This document shows, in pieces, positions 22,672 to 35,240 of a DNA stretch of 64,000 bases. The notes beneath the pieces are model-generated. The model did no database searches. It was not told the DNA's origin and saw nothing but the letters and a program-made list of their open reading frames with translations. The stretch is from Phoma sp. XZ068 (lineage: Eukaryota; Ascomycota; Dothideomycetes; Pleosporales; Didymellaceae): the NCBI GenBank assembly GCA_004835665.1, contig RBKR01000022.1:1-64000 (forward strand). The letters are read 5' to 3'. The position numbers and the translations under genes are program-made. Positions within the stretch are counted from its first letter, which is position 1. The number at the start of each line of letters is the position of its first letter.

Positions 22672-24117
22672 ACCTCCAAGATATTGAAAGCAATTGCACG
22701 GTTCATCTGCACGGTGGCTGAGCCAAGTTGGGTCAATGGTTAGCCGATGGGGAAGGCCAGCGTTCTAAACAAGGCAAGAGTGAGTGAAAACAAGGTCCAG
22801 AAGAGGATTGCAATATTGACTCCAGGAATGTGTGCCAAGCATATGGGGATCCTGGGAGACGCGCAACACTTAGGCGGTGGGTGCACGCCGCAGCATCCGG
22901 ACGCAGTTTTGCAGCCAATCAGCAGCCTCGGATAAGAGTTCAGTAATGAGGGCGGCAGACCGATTAAGCTGCCAAGACAAGTCCGCTGTTTGTTCTTGCA
23001 TGTGTAGCATGTCAATACAAGTTGGTATCGGTAGACATCTGCTGCAGAAGTTGTGGAGCTGACGTTCCAGGCGGGTTTCTCGGTGGCCGAGCACCTGGAG
23101 GTTAGTGCACGGGCGAAGGATCATCAAACATGAATCCTTAAGTCTTAGTGCAAGTTCCATCACCTTGACACTGTTCAGTCGTGGATGGTACAGCAGAGCT
23201 TGCAGAGATCAGTATCTTCAACCTTCAATTACCTGGCTTGCAGGTGCAAGCGTGAGGTCGTTCCAAACATAGTTTTTGTATTGTCTTTCTAAAACGCACC
23301 ATGGGTAAGGCGGCTGTGTTTGTTTCCATAGCGTGGGGTGGGCTGTCGAGTACTTGGAGTGTTTGCTACAGCGGCTGAAGCCTACGTGCAGCAGTGTACA
23401 GACTCTGCGGCTACCGGCAGGTCCAGCTCACGGCTCCAACAGCAAGTCTTGTTCGAAAGCGCGTGTTCATCCAAGTAGTCCAGACCAGATTGAAACGGAA
23501 CTGTTCGCGAGAACAGTTTCGTGGTGGGTAGTGCCGAGCTATGCGGCGGCGCTTCGGACTTTGGTGTGGGATCCCGGCTTGAAAACGTCGTCATCGCCGC
23601 AGTTAGTCCAAGCCTCGCGCGCCAGGCAAGAGTCTGCATGAGGCCAGTGGATCTCACGATAATAAACAACGTCGCTCGCTGTTTCCCTGCTGCTCGTGCG
23701 CGCTGCGGGCTGTCAGTGCTCTGGTGGATCTGTTCGACTTGTTGTGTTTCTCACTGTTCACCTTGTGCCCTGTGGACGATCTGTCGCTCGTTTCCTTCGA
23801 GGCTCCTTTCGCTGCTTGGCAATTGCGTTGCCCATCGCCCCAAGTGCGCGAGTCGCAATTAGCGCTCAACATTTCTCCCCGACTTCGATGTGCGGTCACT
23901 GCACATACACTGCACACTGCATAACCACTGCAACTGCTCGGATACCGCCTGTCGCTTCTACATCAACGCACCCGCCGCACATCCGCGTCAAGGCCCAGGA
24001 GGAACGACGTTGCCTGTGCACCACATTCTCTGGACCCTGAAACTGGCAATTGGACGTCCTGGCAGTCACGATCCCGAGGCAGAAACCACGCGGGACCACG
24101 CTGTGTACCCTCTTTAA
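22672..24117. other. Intergenic; no supported gene
   Basis: About 1.4 kb. Minus-strand frames at 22740-23163 encode cysteine-rich and hydrophobic segments but lie in different frames with no coherent exon model. The 3' part is the upstream region of the GPI deacylase gene. Confidence 0.45.
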
Positions 24118-27100
24118 ATGCGCCAGTCCCCGCCGACAGGGCGAAATCCTCGACGCGACCACGCCGCCTCTACTCCTGAAAGTCTGGCCGCACAACCCCC
24201 GGAACATGGCAACACGGTGAACAGTCGGTCTGAAGGCGCACACGCAGGAACAACGTATTTGCAGGAAGCGACGGGGAGGCGTGAAGAGGGACATGTGCCA
24301 TTCCAGCCATCGGCAACAACAAGACGCCACTCCAGCACCTCCGCGACTGCCGCACCCAACACAACCATGTCGAACGACACAGCATCGCCGGCGAAGGACA
24401 TCACGTCAGACAGCATGGTGGAGGGGCAGAATAGCAGGTCGAGGATGCGCCTGCGCAACCCCTGGGCATGCTCGCTGTACACGCTGCTGACGGCGCTACT
24501 GGGCTTTGCTGCTCTGTTCCTCATGGCGCAGTCGTTCATGACCCGCCAGCTCGACACAAAAGGCTGCGAAATGTCTTATATGCGGCCCATCTTCCACAAG
24601 TTCGACGACTTCGACACCGAACACACGCGCTTTGCGAGCAAGTACTCGTTGTATCTCTACCGAGAAGGCGGCATCGATGATGACAGCAGGGTATGTCGTG
24701 GCACGATCGATGAATAGCGCGGGCTAATGCAGTGTAGGTCAAAGGGGTGCCAGTCCTCTTCATTCCTGGAAATGCCGGCAGCTACAAGCAAGTACGACCC
24801 CTCGGAGCTGAAGCAGCGTACTACTATCACAATGCTCTGAGACACGACGAGGCCGCCAATCGAGCAGGGAAGCGGCCGCTGGACTTTTTCACCGTCGACT
24901 TCAACGAAGATTTCACAGCATTCCACGGCCAGACATTACTCGACCAGGCCGAATATCTCAACGACGCCATCACATTCATTCTATCGCTATACCACACTCC
25001 AGGCCGTTCCACCCGCGACTCCAATTTGCCGGACCCCACGTCAGTTGTCATCCTAGGACACTCTATGGGAGGCATGGTAGCTCGCACCCTCCTCACCATG
25101 CCCAATTACCAATCCAACTCGATCAATACAATCGTCACTCTTGCAGCGCCGCATGCGCGGCCGCCAGTGTCATTTGATGGAGATATTGTTCGGCTCTACA
25201 AGGGCGTCAACGACTACTGGCGACATGCTTACTCGCAAAAGTGGGCTATCGATAACCCACTCTGGCACGTCACTCTGATCTCGATCGCCGGTGGAGGTCT
25301 GGATACTATAGTATCTTCAGATGACGCTAGTATAGCGTCTCTGGTCCCTGCGACCCACGGCTTCACCGTATTCACGTCTTCGATGCCCCACGTATGGACT
25401 GGTATGGATCACTTGGCTATCACTTGGTGTGACCAAGAGAGAAAGAGTGTCGTGCGCGCACTGTACGATGCTATCGATGCGTCAAGAGCGACGCAGACAG
25501 TGCCCCGTGCCCAGCGCATGCGTGGGTTCAAGAAGCAATTCCTCACAGGTCTCGAAGATGTTGCCGAGAAGACCCTGCCGCATAAGGAAGCAAAGACGCT
25601 CCTCACACTGGAAGATGATAGTGCAGTTATCTCGCAGGGCGAGAAACTGGTGCTGCGAAGCCTTGGCAAATCACAGCACAAGCCAAAAGCGTATCTGCTC
25701 CCGGTGCCACCCCAAGATGAGCATCAGAACAAGCAGTTCACCCTTTTGACTAACGAGAAGCTGGACGCGCCTGGCGAGAATGGCAAGCTCGAGGTATTGT
25801 TCTGCAGTGTCTACCCGCATCAAGCTGGACAGTCAGCGGCGCTCTTCTCGACGAACATGGATCTCTCTAGCGAAGGCACTGGCGCTACCCGACTGGCGTG
25901 CAAGAATAGCGCATCAGATGTCATTGCTCTACCAGAGTCTACGCGGCAGTCTGTTTTCCCATTCAACACCGACCAACGCCCTTTCTCCTATCTGCAATAC
26001 GACCTCAAAGATCTGTCGGAACACCAATTCGTCGCTGTCGTGGACAAATCTGGCGAGCGCAGCACTGGTTGGGTGGTTGCAGAATTCAGCAATGTGTCTG
26101 ATTCGGTCTACAAAGTCGACATGGGATTGCAACGCCTTCTGACCACCGGCTTGAATTTTAGACTCCCGGTCCGACGCCCTTTGATGATGGATATCAAGAT
26201 CCCAGCTTTACATTCGGCTCTGCTGGCATACAATGTTCATATCGGCAAGCAGTCGTGTGATCGTGGAGAGCTGTTTGCCCCTTTGATGCGACAGTATATC
26301 ACCGATGTCTATGAGAGCAAGTTTTTTGTCAACGTCAAGGATGCTAGCCTCAACTTGCACGGCGTTTCGCCCTACATGCCGCCCGCTCTATTCCCCAAAA
26401 GGACATCAAGCGGGTTGTCGCTGCAAATCTGGTCTGACCCAACCTGCGACAGCAGTGTGGAAATCAATCTGCGGGTTGATGTACTAGGCAGCTTGGGCAA
26501 GTTGTGGATGCGCTACAGGATCGTGTTTGCAGCTTTCCCGCTGCTCATTGTGGCTTTAGTCATACGTCAGCAATTCAGAGTCTACGACGAGACGGGTGTC
26601 TTTATGAGCTTCGCGAATGGGTTCAATGAATGCCTTCGTACATCTCTGCCACTAGCTCTAGCAGCCTTGACGTTCCTGTCAATCGCTCTAGCTAGCGCAC
26701 GCAGCGAGAATTTCAAACACTGGCCGCTCAACGCCGTAGCCAGTAACACCACAGCGCTATTGGACGACGCCAACCACGAACTGCTTCTTGGAACGGACGA
26801 TGCCTTCTTCTGGTTCTTGGTACCACTCTTTGGTCTGATGTGTATCGGAATATGCGTCGCTCTGAACTATGTGACACTTTTGCTCACGTACATCCTGGCC
26901 GTCGTATACACCATGGCCAGCTCTGCAGCCCTCCGGAACGAGGAGGGGCAAAGAACACCGGGAGCGTTTGCCGTTACATCGACTCGACAGCGTACTATCA
27001 CGACATTGATATTACTGACTCTCGTCTCGACTGTCATACCGTACCACTTCGCCTACATGGTCCTGTGCTTGGTGCAGCTGGCCACCTGCGTTCGTGGCTT

Positions 27101-27569
27101 CAGATTGGCGAAAGAGACCTGTCTTGACATGAACTACAACTTTTACAACTATGCGCACACCATCCTCATCTTGATGATCTGGATCCTGCCAATCAATCTG
27201 CCCGTCCTCGTGGTCTGGGTACGGAACCTCGCCGTCCATTGGTGGACACCATTCTCATCGCATCACAACATCCTATCGATTATGCCTTTCATCTTCCTAG
27301 TGGAGACCCTCAGCACTGGTCGCATGGTCCCCCGCGTACAGTCTCGATACTCCTTCCTCACCAACATCTTCCTTTTCTCCATCGCCGCCTACGCTGCTGT
27401 CTACGGTGTCACCTACGCATATGTGCTCCATCATCTCGCCAACCTACTGTGCGCTTGGTTGGTGGCAATACATTTTGACATGCAAAACATCCGTGCGAAG
27501 AAAGATGGTGGCATATTCGAGAAACCCGGCACAACGCAGATGAACACCGACACAAAGAAACGACCATGA
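24118..27569 (+). CDS. BST1: GPI inositol-deacylase
   Basis: Two exons, 24118-24690 and 24738-27569, with a 47-nt intron starting GTATGT. They encode 1134 residues, the usual length. A disordered N-terminus of about 115 residues precedes the first transmembrane helix (CSLYTLLTALLGFAALFLMA). The PGAP1-like alpha/beta-hydrolase domain follows, with VPVLFIPGNAGSYKQVRPLG and the nucleophile elbow VVILGHSMGGMVART (Ser near residue 300). The C-terminal third holds multiple transmembrane helices. The enzyme removes the acyl chain from the inositol of GPI anchors in the ER, a step needed for efficient export and quality control of GPI-anchored proteins. The second ATG region near 24367 (MSNDTASPAK) is an alternative start. 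The flanks are unrelated genes. Confidence 0.95.
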
Positions 27570-28307
27570 CCGGCGTAACTACTCTTGTTTTCAGCATTTT
27601 TCTTTCACGCATTGTTGCTATTGCGATTACCCCGCGCCTCTCCCGCGCATTGTTTGGATAATGGCGTTCAAAAAGGTGTTACACATCACATCAGCATTTT
27701 CACCCAACCATAGATCTTTCCTGAGCGGCATATAAAAGCCGCCGGGCGGTGTTGAATTCGCTTGTCAAGATCTTGCATACTAGCGCCCTGTGCATATTTG
27801 TTACCGGCGCACATTGCTTTGGAGGACTGTAATGGGCTAGACCTGCAGAGGGTTCGAACTGGATGCATTAGCATAGTGAGCAGGGAAATAACAGCGCAGA
27901 GCTGTAAGACCTTATCTAATAAATGGCACGAACTTCTACAATCTGAGACACGAATGCAGCCATAAGTCGATTGAATGAGTACTGCTGCGGTGTCGAATAA
28001 GGTAGACGCCTGTGAGATCCATTGTGTAGATTCCAAAACTACACGATCTTCATATCCTGTAGCTCGCGGTTCGTTACCTGGAGACTGAGGGTCTGAAACC
28101 GAATACACAGAAGCGTGTTACCTAAAAGTTCGATGTTGTGTCACGGCGCCTGTCACGCTTGACTTTGCTTACCGTCGAGCGTTGCAATATCTACAGCGGG
28201 TAAGCTGTAAACACACTTGGAATATTACAATTACAATTTTCCTACCCTTCTCAACCCCTTCGACATGCAAAAACAATACAGCCCTTGATGTCACGAGCGC
28301 AAAAAAG
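27570..28307. other. Intergenic
   Basis: 3' flank of the deacylase gene and sequence downstream of the minus-strand tRNA-Pro. Short frames only. Confidence 0.5.
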
Positions 28308-28393
28308 GGGTCTTGCCGCGACTCGAACGCGGGGCCTCTCGCACGTTTACTTAGGTACCCTAAGCGAGAATCATACCACTAGACCACAAGACC
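28308..28393 (-). tRNA. tRNA-Pro (AGG) with a ~14-nt intron
   Basis: On the minus strand, acceptor arms GGTCTTG and CAAGACC pair. The T arm is CCGCG-TTCGAGT-CGCGG and the anticodon stem is CTCGC/GCGAG. The anticodon loop starts TTAGGG, giving anticodon AGG, and is followed by a short intron at the canonical position after base 37. A T-run (TTTTTT) follows the 3' end as a Pol III terminator. Mature length is about 72 nt. Confidence 0.9.
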
Positions 28394-28748
28394 GACTCGT
28401 AGCTGTTGTAGCTGTTGATGGAAATCATTTCGTAAGCAATGTATATATCCTGAATTGATGCATTGCCCCTGACATCTCCGTAAGGGCACTGAGGTCTGAA
28501 GGTACGACTTAGGATTCTGACATTGTCGCAGCACTAGCGTGCTGCATCCTGACATCGGCGCTGACTCCGTCTGACATGCACTACCCAACGCCATCCAGGC
28601 GACAAACTACGCTAAATCCGACGACTCACCCGCCATCCAACCCGTCCATATTTCAACGGCATATCCATGTTCGCTCATCAAAGGCACGATTATCATTTAA
28701 ATCTCACCTTTCTGACACGCACGTTGATACCACCATAACAACACCACC
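28394..28748. other. Intergenic, GNAT promoter region
   Basis: A C- and CA-rich leader (accaccataacaacaccacc) directly precedes the start at 28749. No other feature is seen. Confidence 0.5.
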
Positions 28749-29279
28749 ATGTCGTCACCACCCCTCCCCACCGTCAAAATCCGCCCAGCAATATTCCCAG
28801 CCGACAAAGCAGCAATAAGCACATTATTCCTCGCCTACGAGCAATTCCTCCTCGCCTACGCAGACATCAGCCTGGACTTCCAAAACTTCACCCACGAAGT
28901 CGAAAGCCTGCCGGGGAAATACGCCGCCGAGAATGCTGGCGCCTTGTATCTTGCGTACATCAAGATGCCTGCATCCGCTACCCAGCCCGTGGCGGAGAAA
29001 CCGATTGGGTGTCTAGGCGTGCGTGTGTTTGCTGGGTCGCGGAGTTGCGAGCTCAAGCGTCTTTATCTTGCGCCTGAGTCGAGGGGGTTGGGCGTTGGTA
29101 GGCGGTTGGTGGATGCGGGGATAGAGGGAGCAAGGGCGTTGGGGTATAAGGAGGTGCTGCTTGATACGCTGGGGAGTATGAGTGTTGCGAGGAGGATGTA
29201 TGAGAAGTTTGGGTTTGTGGAGGTGCCGGCGTATTATCAGAGTCATCCCGATGCGGTGTATTATCGGCTTGAGCTGTGA
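28749..29279 (+). CDS. GNAT-family N-acetyltransferase
   Basis: Single exon of 176 codons, a complete GNAT domain. The acetyl-CoA pyrophosphate loop appears as APESRGLGVGRRLVDAGI (R/Q-x-x-G-x-G/A). It is preceded by the beta-strand CELKRLYL and followed by VLLDTLGSMSVARRMYEKFGFVEV. The acceptor is unknown; the layout resembles small-molecule or peptide acetyltransferases of bacterial type widespread in fungi. Codon use in the second half is markedly GC/TG-skewed (many GGG, TTG and GTG codons), but this does not by itself show transfer. Confidence 0.9.
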   Translation: MSSPPLPTVKIRPAIFPADKAAISTLFLAYEQFLLAYADISLDFQNFTHEVESLPGKYAAENAGALYLAYIKMPASATQPVAEKPIGCLGVRVFAGSRSCELKRLYLAPESRGLGVGRRLVDAGIEGARALGYKEVLLDTLGSMSVARRMYEKFGFVEVPAYYQSHPDAVYYRLEL

Positions 29280-30739
29280 GGTGCTGGTTTACGATGTGTG
29301 TGGCGATGCAAGGCGGATGTGTGTCGTGCGTCGTAGTCGTACATCAATATCGACTTCGCCGCCGGTACCGCAGACACCCATCGCCAGCCCGAGATTACGT
29401 TGGAGGGCCGTTTGGGGTGTTGGGGTTAGACGGGTAGAAGCATACCTGGGTGGGTGATTGCATAGGTTAGTAGCTAGAACTTGGTTTAGCTTGACATTCT
29501 CTTTATTTCTCTAGATCGTTTGCCCCAATTACACTGCTGAAGAGGTGGATGCTTGCACCTGAGTAAATTTGCTCGGCTAAGATACCTAGATACAAGTCAT
29601 CCGTTCCAACTTTAACGTCTAAAGGATGGGAGGGCGTGGAACAATATGCACGAGTCGAGTAGCGGTTTTGAACATTATTATATTCTGGAAAAGGGTATAG
29701 GCGGCCTTTGATAGGTATAGTATTCACCAAGGGCACTCACTGCAGGTCACGCCACATGGTGCATGGTACATCGAGCGTAGCTTGTAGAGAGCGTAACGGC
29801 TCTTGATGATTGCTAGAACCCTGTATTCTACAACTAAAGGCTGACATGGGATATCACTGCCGCACTGCAAGATACCGTAATGTGCCGCAGGGAGCGACCT
29901 GATTCGCTGCGACTGAGATTGACCTGAATGGAAAAGCAAATCCATCACAACACTAACGTAGGCGTGTCACAATACACTTCCAACATCAGACTGTCGAACG
30001 CCACCAAAATCGGGCCTAAGTCAAACGGTTGCTCACAAATCTTCCAACGACCCTGGGTTGAGGCCTCCAAGTACAGGCTCTCGGGCCTTTTCAACGGGTA
30101 TGGATCGTAATCGGGTTGGTCTCTCAACATGGGTAGTCATATGACCAACCGGAGTATTATATTATAATCTCTGAAAACTTGGAGGTCTCCGCCATGGCGC
30201 ACTGGCTCAACCACTCCCTCGGGTCCTGTTGTCACTGGAGACTGTGCATGATTCCGAGCCGCAAACGCTAGCCGTCCGAGCACCTTACCAGCACGGCCCC
30301 TTATGAGCGCGTGGGGTATAAGCCACTGCACGCTATCATAGTCGTGTCTATGACCCTTGTCCCATCGCAATCGCAATCTTCACCCCGGCAATATAATTTG
30401 TTTCGGCGCGGCAAGCTACTTGTCGGAACTCCTTGGAGATGCAGACTGACGAATGCGTCCTTGATTGGCATCGGATGGCTCGAAACCCGCGTCGTATCAC
30501 CCCAGGATCGCAGTATGGTATTTACGGATCTTTGCTCCGTTACAGCCTTGGTTTGATGCTTTCGGGGGTCTTTCAATATCTCAGGATCCCAGCAATACTC
30601 CGAACAAGGTATGTCGAGTATCTCTTGCTATTCACTATTAGGGCTGAAGCTGATCTTCAAGTTGTTAGTGTTCATAGATGCAATCATCAGACCTTCGTTC
30701 ACTCTTCGCGTACATTGACGTACAAACCTCACGGGCACA
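29280..30739. other. Intergenic; no supported gene
   Basis: About 1.5 kb with short frames on both strands and no recognisable protein or RNA motif. The last few hundred bases are the upstream region of the rhodopsin-domain gene. Confidence 0.45.
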
Positions 30740-32076
30740 ATGAAGCACGACTACAGCAAAGGCAGCATGATTGCCTTGGCCGTGGTCTTCATGGTACTTC
30801 CCCTGGTATTCATGAGTCTCCGCCTCTGGGCAAAGACTCTGGCAAAGCGCTTTGCCTGGGATGATTACCTTGCCATAGGAGCTCTCGTCAGTCACCGTTC
30901 AGGACTATACGATCATTGATGCTCATTGATTACAGCTTGTTTCGCTGGCGTGCTGCGTTCTCCAGCTTGCAAGTATGTATGCTCAGTGCCATAACATTTA
31001 TGGGTACTGACGGACATCCAGCTGCAATACATGGCTATCTAGGGGCGCATCAGCCACTCGATGCAAATGGGAACCCCATCATGGACGACCCGGGACTGAT
31101 CTTCTTCGAAGAGGTACGTAAAGCCGTGATGAGCGAGCAGTAATCTGACTACGTGGCAGACAAAGTTCGCGCTGAACATGATTTCTATCATCGGGCTCGG
31201 GCTCATCAAATCCTCGATACTGGTCATGTACAAGAACATCTTCGACGTGCGCAAATTCCGGATCGTTGTTTACGTTGCCCTTGCATACGTTATTGGCTGG
31301 ACCATCAGCTTTAGTTTCTCGCACCTCTTCACATGCTACCCGATTACGGTCTTCATCGAGCCGTACTATGGCAACAGCTGTGTGCAGACAGTCCCCATGT
31401 TCTTGGCTCTTCTTGTAAGTCTCTATCCTGCCCACTGATAAACAATAAGATGCAACAAGATGTGTTAATGTATGTATGTGCACTAACAATTTCAAAAGTA
31501 CACAGATGTTTTTGCCGATTTCGCCATCCTCGTGCTCCCAATACCCATGGTGCTGAGTGTCAAACTTGACATCAGGAGAAAGCTGGCTGTCATAGGCATG
31601 CTCATGCTAGGTGCAGCGTAAGTCTGAACATTGCGCCTCCTTCAAAACCTTACTGACCAGAAAGTGTATGCGCTGTGAGCATTACGCGCGTCATAGCCAC
31701 GTACTCTATTGCAGAGGAATACATCAAACACCCCGACGACGTGATATACTACACTGCGCCGGTTTTCTTCTGGACCAATATCGAGCTCTCGTTGGGCATA
31801 GTATGCGCTTGCCTGCCAACGTTACGACCCATCTGGTTTCACTTCAATCCGCGACCCGTAACAACGCAGACTGGCTCTGGCTACGGCTCATCCAAGCTCA
31901 CGGGAACAAGAAACAGTAGTTTTGGCACAAAATATGCTCGCAAGCCGTACAAGGAGCTGGATGAGATGGAGCTTACGCGTTACGACGAGTCGCCGTCAAT
32001 ATCGTCCGATCTTCCATCCGTGACCAATGAACGTGGGATCACAAAGGCTGTAACGATCCACCAGACGCTGTCATGA
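30740..32076 (+). CDS. Rhodopsin-domain (PTH11/Sat4-like) integral membrane protein
   Basis: Six exons: 30740-30886, 30936-30972, 31022-31113, 31160-31414, 31499-31617 and 31665-32076. They encode 353 residues with all frames consistent. Seven transmembrane helices are visible, from SMIALAVVFMVLPLVFMSLRLWAK to TNIELSLGIVCACLPTLRPIW. The family hallmarks are RFAWDDYLAIGAL after helix 1, IGLGLIKSSILVMYKNIF in helix 3, a conserved cysteine pair (FTCYPI and NSCVQTV), and the CLPTLRP block ending helix 7. The C-terminal tail is hydrophilic with likely phosphorylatable S/T. This class includes the Pth11 surface-sensing receptor; most members, like this one, lack the CFEM domain and have unknown ligands. 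It acts at the plasma membrane. Confidence 0.9.
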
Positions 32077-32780
32077 GGCGTATGAGCAGCGATCTACCAA
32101 CATACGTTTAATGCAGTGGACATTGCGCATCTCCATATTAGAAAACGCGCATCAGTTGCTCAGTTAGGGCGGAGTGAAGGCGGCCGTTCGGGGGAAGTCT
32201 TGGTCCGAAAGTATCCATAATGAAAACAGCTATCATCAAGTACAGTCAGGCGAAACTCCGAGCACGGCTTGCCCAGGTTTGCACGTTCCAGGTCTTGCAT
32301 TAACGTGCGGCCCGACTGCCCCTGCCGAGTAACCTTGTTCACGAAGCTGCGTCTCTGGGAGAATTTGATTGGCTCACACCCGGCAGACGAGAAGTCATCG
32401 ACAAGGGTCTTATACAGGACTACGTAGGAAGGAACACAATCCATGTCACGGACCTTTTTCTCAAGGATTCTACCCGCCGACAGTGTTCTCGAGCGTGTAC
32501 AATGGTCGCTGTGATAACTCAACTTTGGAGTCACCTCCGAAAGTAATCCTAATTCACTGAACATCCGTTCATCGTTGCACCCCCACCACCCGCACGGCTA
32601 ATCGTGTCCTACCGACCGGCTCCTACCACGAGTCACATCCCTGGCTGTCCGATATCGACCTGCATATGCATGCATGTCGGGCGGGTTGTACGTTGGTAAT
32701 GACTACCAGTAGCACTCATAAATGGCTGCATGCCTGGGCATTCTCTTGAGAGTTAGGATCGACACTGCTCTTCACCTACA
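32077..32780. other. Intergenic; oxidase promoter
   Basis: A 134-codon minus-strand frame (32160-32564) has no recognisable domain and is not called. The sequence just before 32781 is the promoter of the AA7-like gene. Confidence 0.45.
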
Positions 32781-34293
32781 ATGAAAGTCCTGCTCGCATT
32801 TCTATCTGCAGTTTCTGTGGCTGCGGCTCTTGCTGTGAGGGCACCCTCGATCGCCCAGGATCTTGCAGCTCTGGTTTCACCCTCTTCGTCGATATCAGTT
32901 GATCTGCGAGCACGGTGGAGCGATTTTAATGCACCCCTGCCTTCAGTGGTAGTCAATGTTACGTCAGAGAAAGATGTCGCTGCAGTTGTATGTCTATCCC
33001 AATTTCACGTCACAGTCTCGTGCTCATGTTTCTAGATCAAGTATTGCACCAAGGCGAATGTTCCCTTCCTAGCCCAGAACGGTGGTGTTGCCTGGGCGAA
33101 GACGTTCAATCTTGGGAAGACAGGCGTGCTCATCAACCTTGCTGGACTCAACGCTGTCACTGTCAGCAAAGACAAGAAGCAAGCAACAATTGGCGGTGGT
33201 GCGAGCATTGGTGATACAATCGCAGCTGCCAATGCTGCAGGTGCATTGGTCTTGACTGGAAACTGCAACTGTGTCGGTTCAGTCAGCGCTTACCTTGGTG
33301 GAGGCTATGGTATGTCTTCACTTGCCCCATGTCTGACCTCACACTGACTCTCCAGGCAATCTCATGGGTGAACTCGGCTTTGGTGTCGACAACATCATCT
33401 CGCTCCGCGTTGTGACTGCTGACGGCTCAATCCTCACTGTCTCCAAGACATCCCAGCCTGATCTGTTCTGGGCCTTCCGCGGCGCTGGTCCAAATTTTGG
33501 CGTCGTCATCTCTGCAACCGTCAATGCTGTACCTGCCACATCCACTGACAGCACAGCATGGATAAATAACCTCTTCTTCACACCTGATAAGCTACCCCAA
33601 ATTGCCCAAGCAATGGAAGACCTTCCCCTCACCCCAGAACAGCGAATCTACCTCGTACTCACCAGCGGCGGACCACCTCTGAACGAACCATCTGTTCTTG
33701 TAACAGGCTTCCTGCGCAAGGGAACAGAGGAGACTGGTCGTGCAGCTTTCAAGCCCATCTACGATCTCGGGCCCTCGAGCGACTCTAGCGCTGTAACGCC
33801 TTACACCTCGTGGAACGCCGGCAACGATGGATTCTGCACACGTGGTGAGCGCAAACCCGCATACAGCACCACCATCACATCCATGCAGCCCTCGACCTGG
33901 CCCCAGATCTGGGACCTGTACAAAGCGTTCCAAGCCAAGGGTCCAAACACTGCGATTCTCATCGAGCGGTATAACTTGACCAAAGCGCGATCTGCGCCTG
34001 CCGGCGAAGTAGCGTTAAACCCGGCGCTGAGGAATTCTGCGTTCGCACAGGCGATTGTAATTCCATGGTATGCTGATGCTGCGCTGGATTCTGAGGCGAT
34101 TGCGTTCGGTGAGAAGGTGAGAGATATCTGGAGTGATGCTGCGGACGCGAAGAATAACCCGACGTATGCGAACTTTGCGCATGGCGACGAGTCGCTCGAG
34201 GCAATCTATGGCTCGAGTCTTCCCCGTCTAAGGACGCTAAAGAAGAAGTGGGACCCTAAGGGTGTGTTTGGGCAGTGGTTCCCAATTAAGTGA
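32781..34293 (+). CDS. Secreted FAD-binding oxidoreductase (AA7-like) lacking the usual His attachment motif
   Basis: Three exons, 32781-32987, 33036-33309 and 33356-34293, with introns of 48 and 46 nt. They encode 472 residues. There is a signal peptide (MKVLLAFLSAVSVAAALAV). The FAD domain shows the IKYCTKANVPFLAQNGG block, ATIGGGASIGDTI, TGNCNCVGSVSAYLGGGYGNLMGELGFGVDN and PDLFWAFRGAGPNFGVV. The BBE-like C-terminus ends LKKKWDPKGVFGQWFPI. Where most relatives have R/S-GGHS with the FAD-linking histidine, this protein has QNGGVAWAKTF. FAD may therefore be held only by the cysteine of NCNCVG or non-covalently. Such His-less proteins form a known fungal subgroup near 6-hydroxy-D-nicotine oxidase-like enzymes. 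The substrate is unknown. Confidence 0.9.
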
Positions 34294-34427
34294 TCGTCCG
34301 TGAAGACTGGAAGTTTGTAAATACACCAGTAGACTTGCAAGAATATGGTCAATACAAGAATGAAATTGCTAAACTCCACACCAATCTGCCATATTCCCCG
34401 TTTTCTATTTCCTCTCTATCAGTCAAC

Positions 34428-35240
34428 TCAACCCTCCCTATCCAAGACCTCACACCTCAAAAAAAACATACATGACCTCACACACCCCTCCGTCCTCCCT
34501 ACCAAGTCCTCACTCTCCTTGCACGCATCGATCTCCCGAAATGCGGCATACTCCGCCATACTGCCCCACCCCACCAACCCCATAAACAGCCTCCCTTTTT
34601 CACCATTCTCACTCCCACGAATAGGGAAGTCATCCTCAACACCCCAACCAGCACTCGCACCCCTCACAGCCGCGCAGGAATCCAACGCTTTCTCTTTGAA
34701 CGACTGGAACTGGTCCGTCATAGCGCTGCGCTGGACATCGGTGGTGTCTTGCGGGAAGAAATGGAGAATGACCTGTGTGACAGGGGAGCGCAAAGGGGTA
34801 GTATCGACATCGATATGTTTTGTGAAACCTGGGGTGAAAACCTCGCCGAACCTTTTGGTTGCTTCGGCACCGAAGCTATTGCCGTTAGCTAGCCACCCAA
34901 CTCTTTCCATGGAGGAACGGTTTGAGAGGCGGTTGTGTGGGGGAGGGAGAGGGGAATGGGGAGGGACGTACGACTTTGCAAAAGCTTCATGTTGATCCAA
35001 ACTCTTCCACTCGAAGAATGCCCACACCTTATCTTCTCCGACTACACTTTCCTCTTCCTCTTCAGGACCCCCTTTAATCAACACTGCTTTTTCGAAGCCC
35101 CAATATACCCCAATCGGCCCACCATCGGCCTTGACAACAGACCCCCACGCTGTGCGCAGACTCTCGTGATCTGGTGTACCAGGGATACTAGGGGTTTTGC
35201 CGGGCTGGACGCCCATTGTGCCGAGTTCGATGATAGTCAT
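34428..35240 (-). CDS. ABM-type dimeric alpha-beta barrel protein, two exons
   Basis: The reading frame is open for 270 codons from the ATG at 35240 (MTIIELGTMGVQPG). A GTACGT..ATAG interval at 34876-34971 (96 nt, in frame) interrupts the domain with proline-rich sequence. Removing it joins FEWKSLDQHEAFAKS to FGAEATKRFGEVFTPG, so I favour a spliced 238-residue product. Two ferredoxin-like barrel halves are visible, each with the pattern of a strand, then W-x-S, then a helix: VWAFFEWKSLDQHEAF and LFMGLVGWGSMAEYAAF. Related fungal proteins are small ABM or stress-responsive barrel proteins of unknown biochemical role, sometimes acting as monooxygenases. It converges with the oxidase gene (135 bp apart). 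Confidence 0.7.
   Translation of the reverse strand: MTIIELGTMGVQPGKTPSIPGTPDHESLRTAWGSVVKADGGPIGVYWGFEKAVLIKGGPEEEEESVVGEDKVWAFFEWKSLDQHEAFAKSYVPPHSPLPPPHNRLSNRSSMERVGWLANGNSFGAEATKRFGEVFTPGFTKHIDVDTTPLRSPVTQVILHFFPQDTTDVQRSAMTDQFQSFKEKALDSCAAVRGASAGWGVEDDFPIRGSENGEKGRLFMGLVGWGSMAEYAAFREIDACKESEDLVGRTEGCVRSCMFFLRCEVLDREG

Noticed and set aside
22740..23163. Minus-strand cysteine-rich and hydrophobic frames that might be exons
   Set aside because: They lie in different frames, no splice model joins them and no family motif is present.
32160..32564. 134-codon minus-strand ORF
   Set aside because: No domain, no codon-use support, and it sits in the promoter region of the AA7-like gene.
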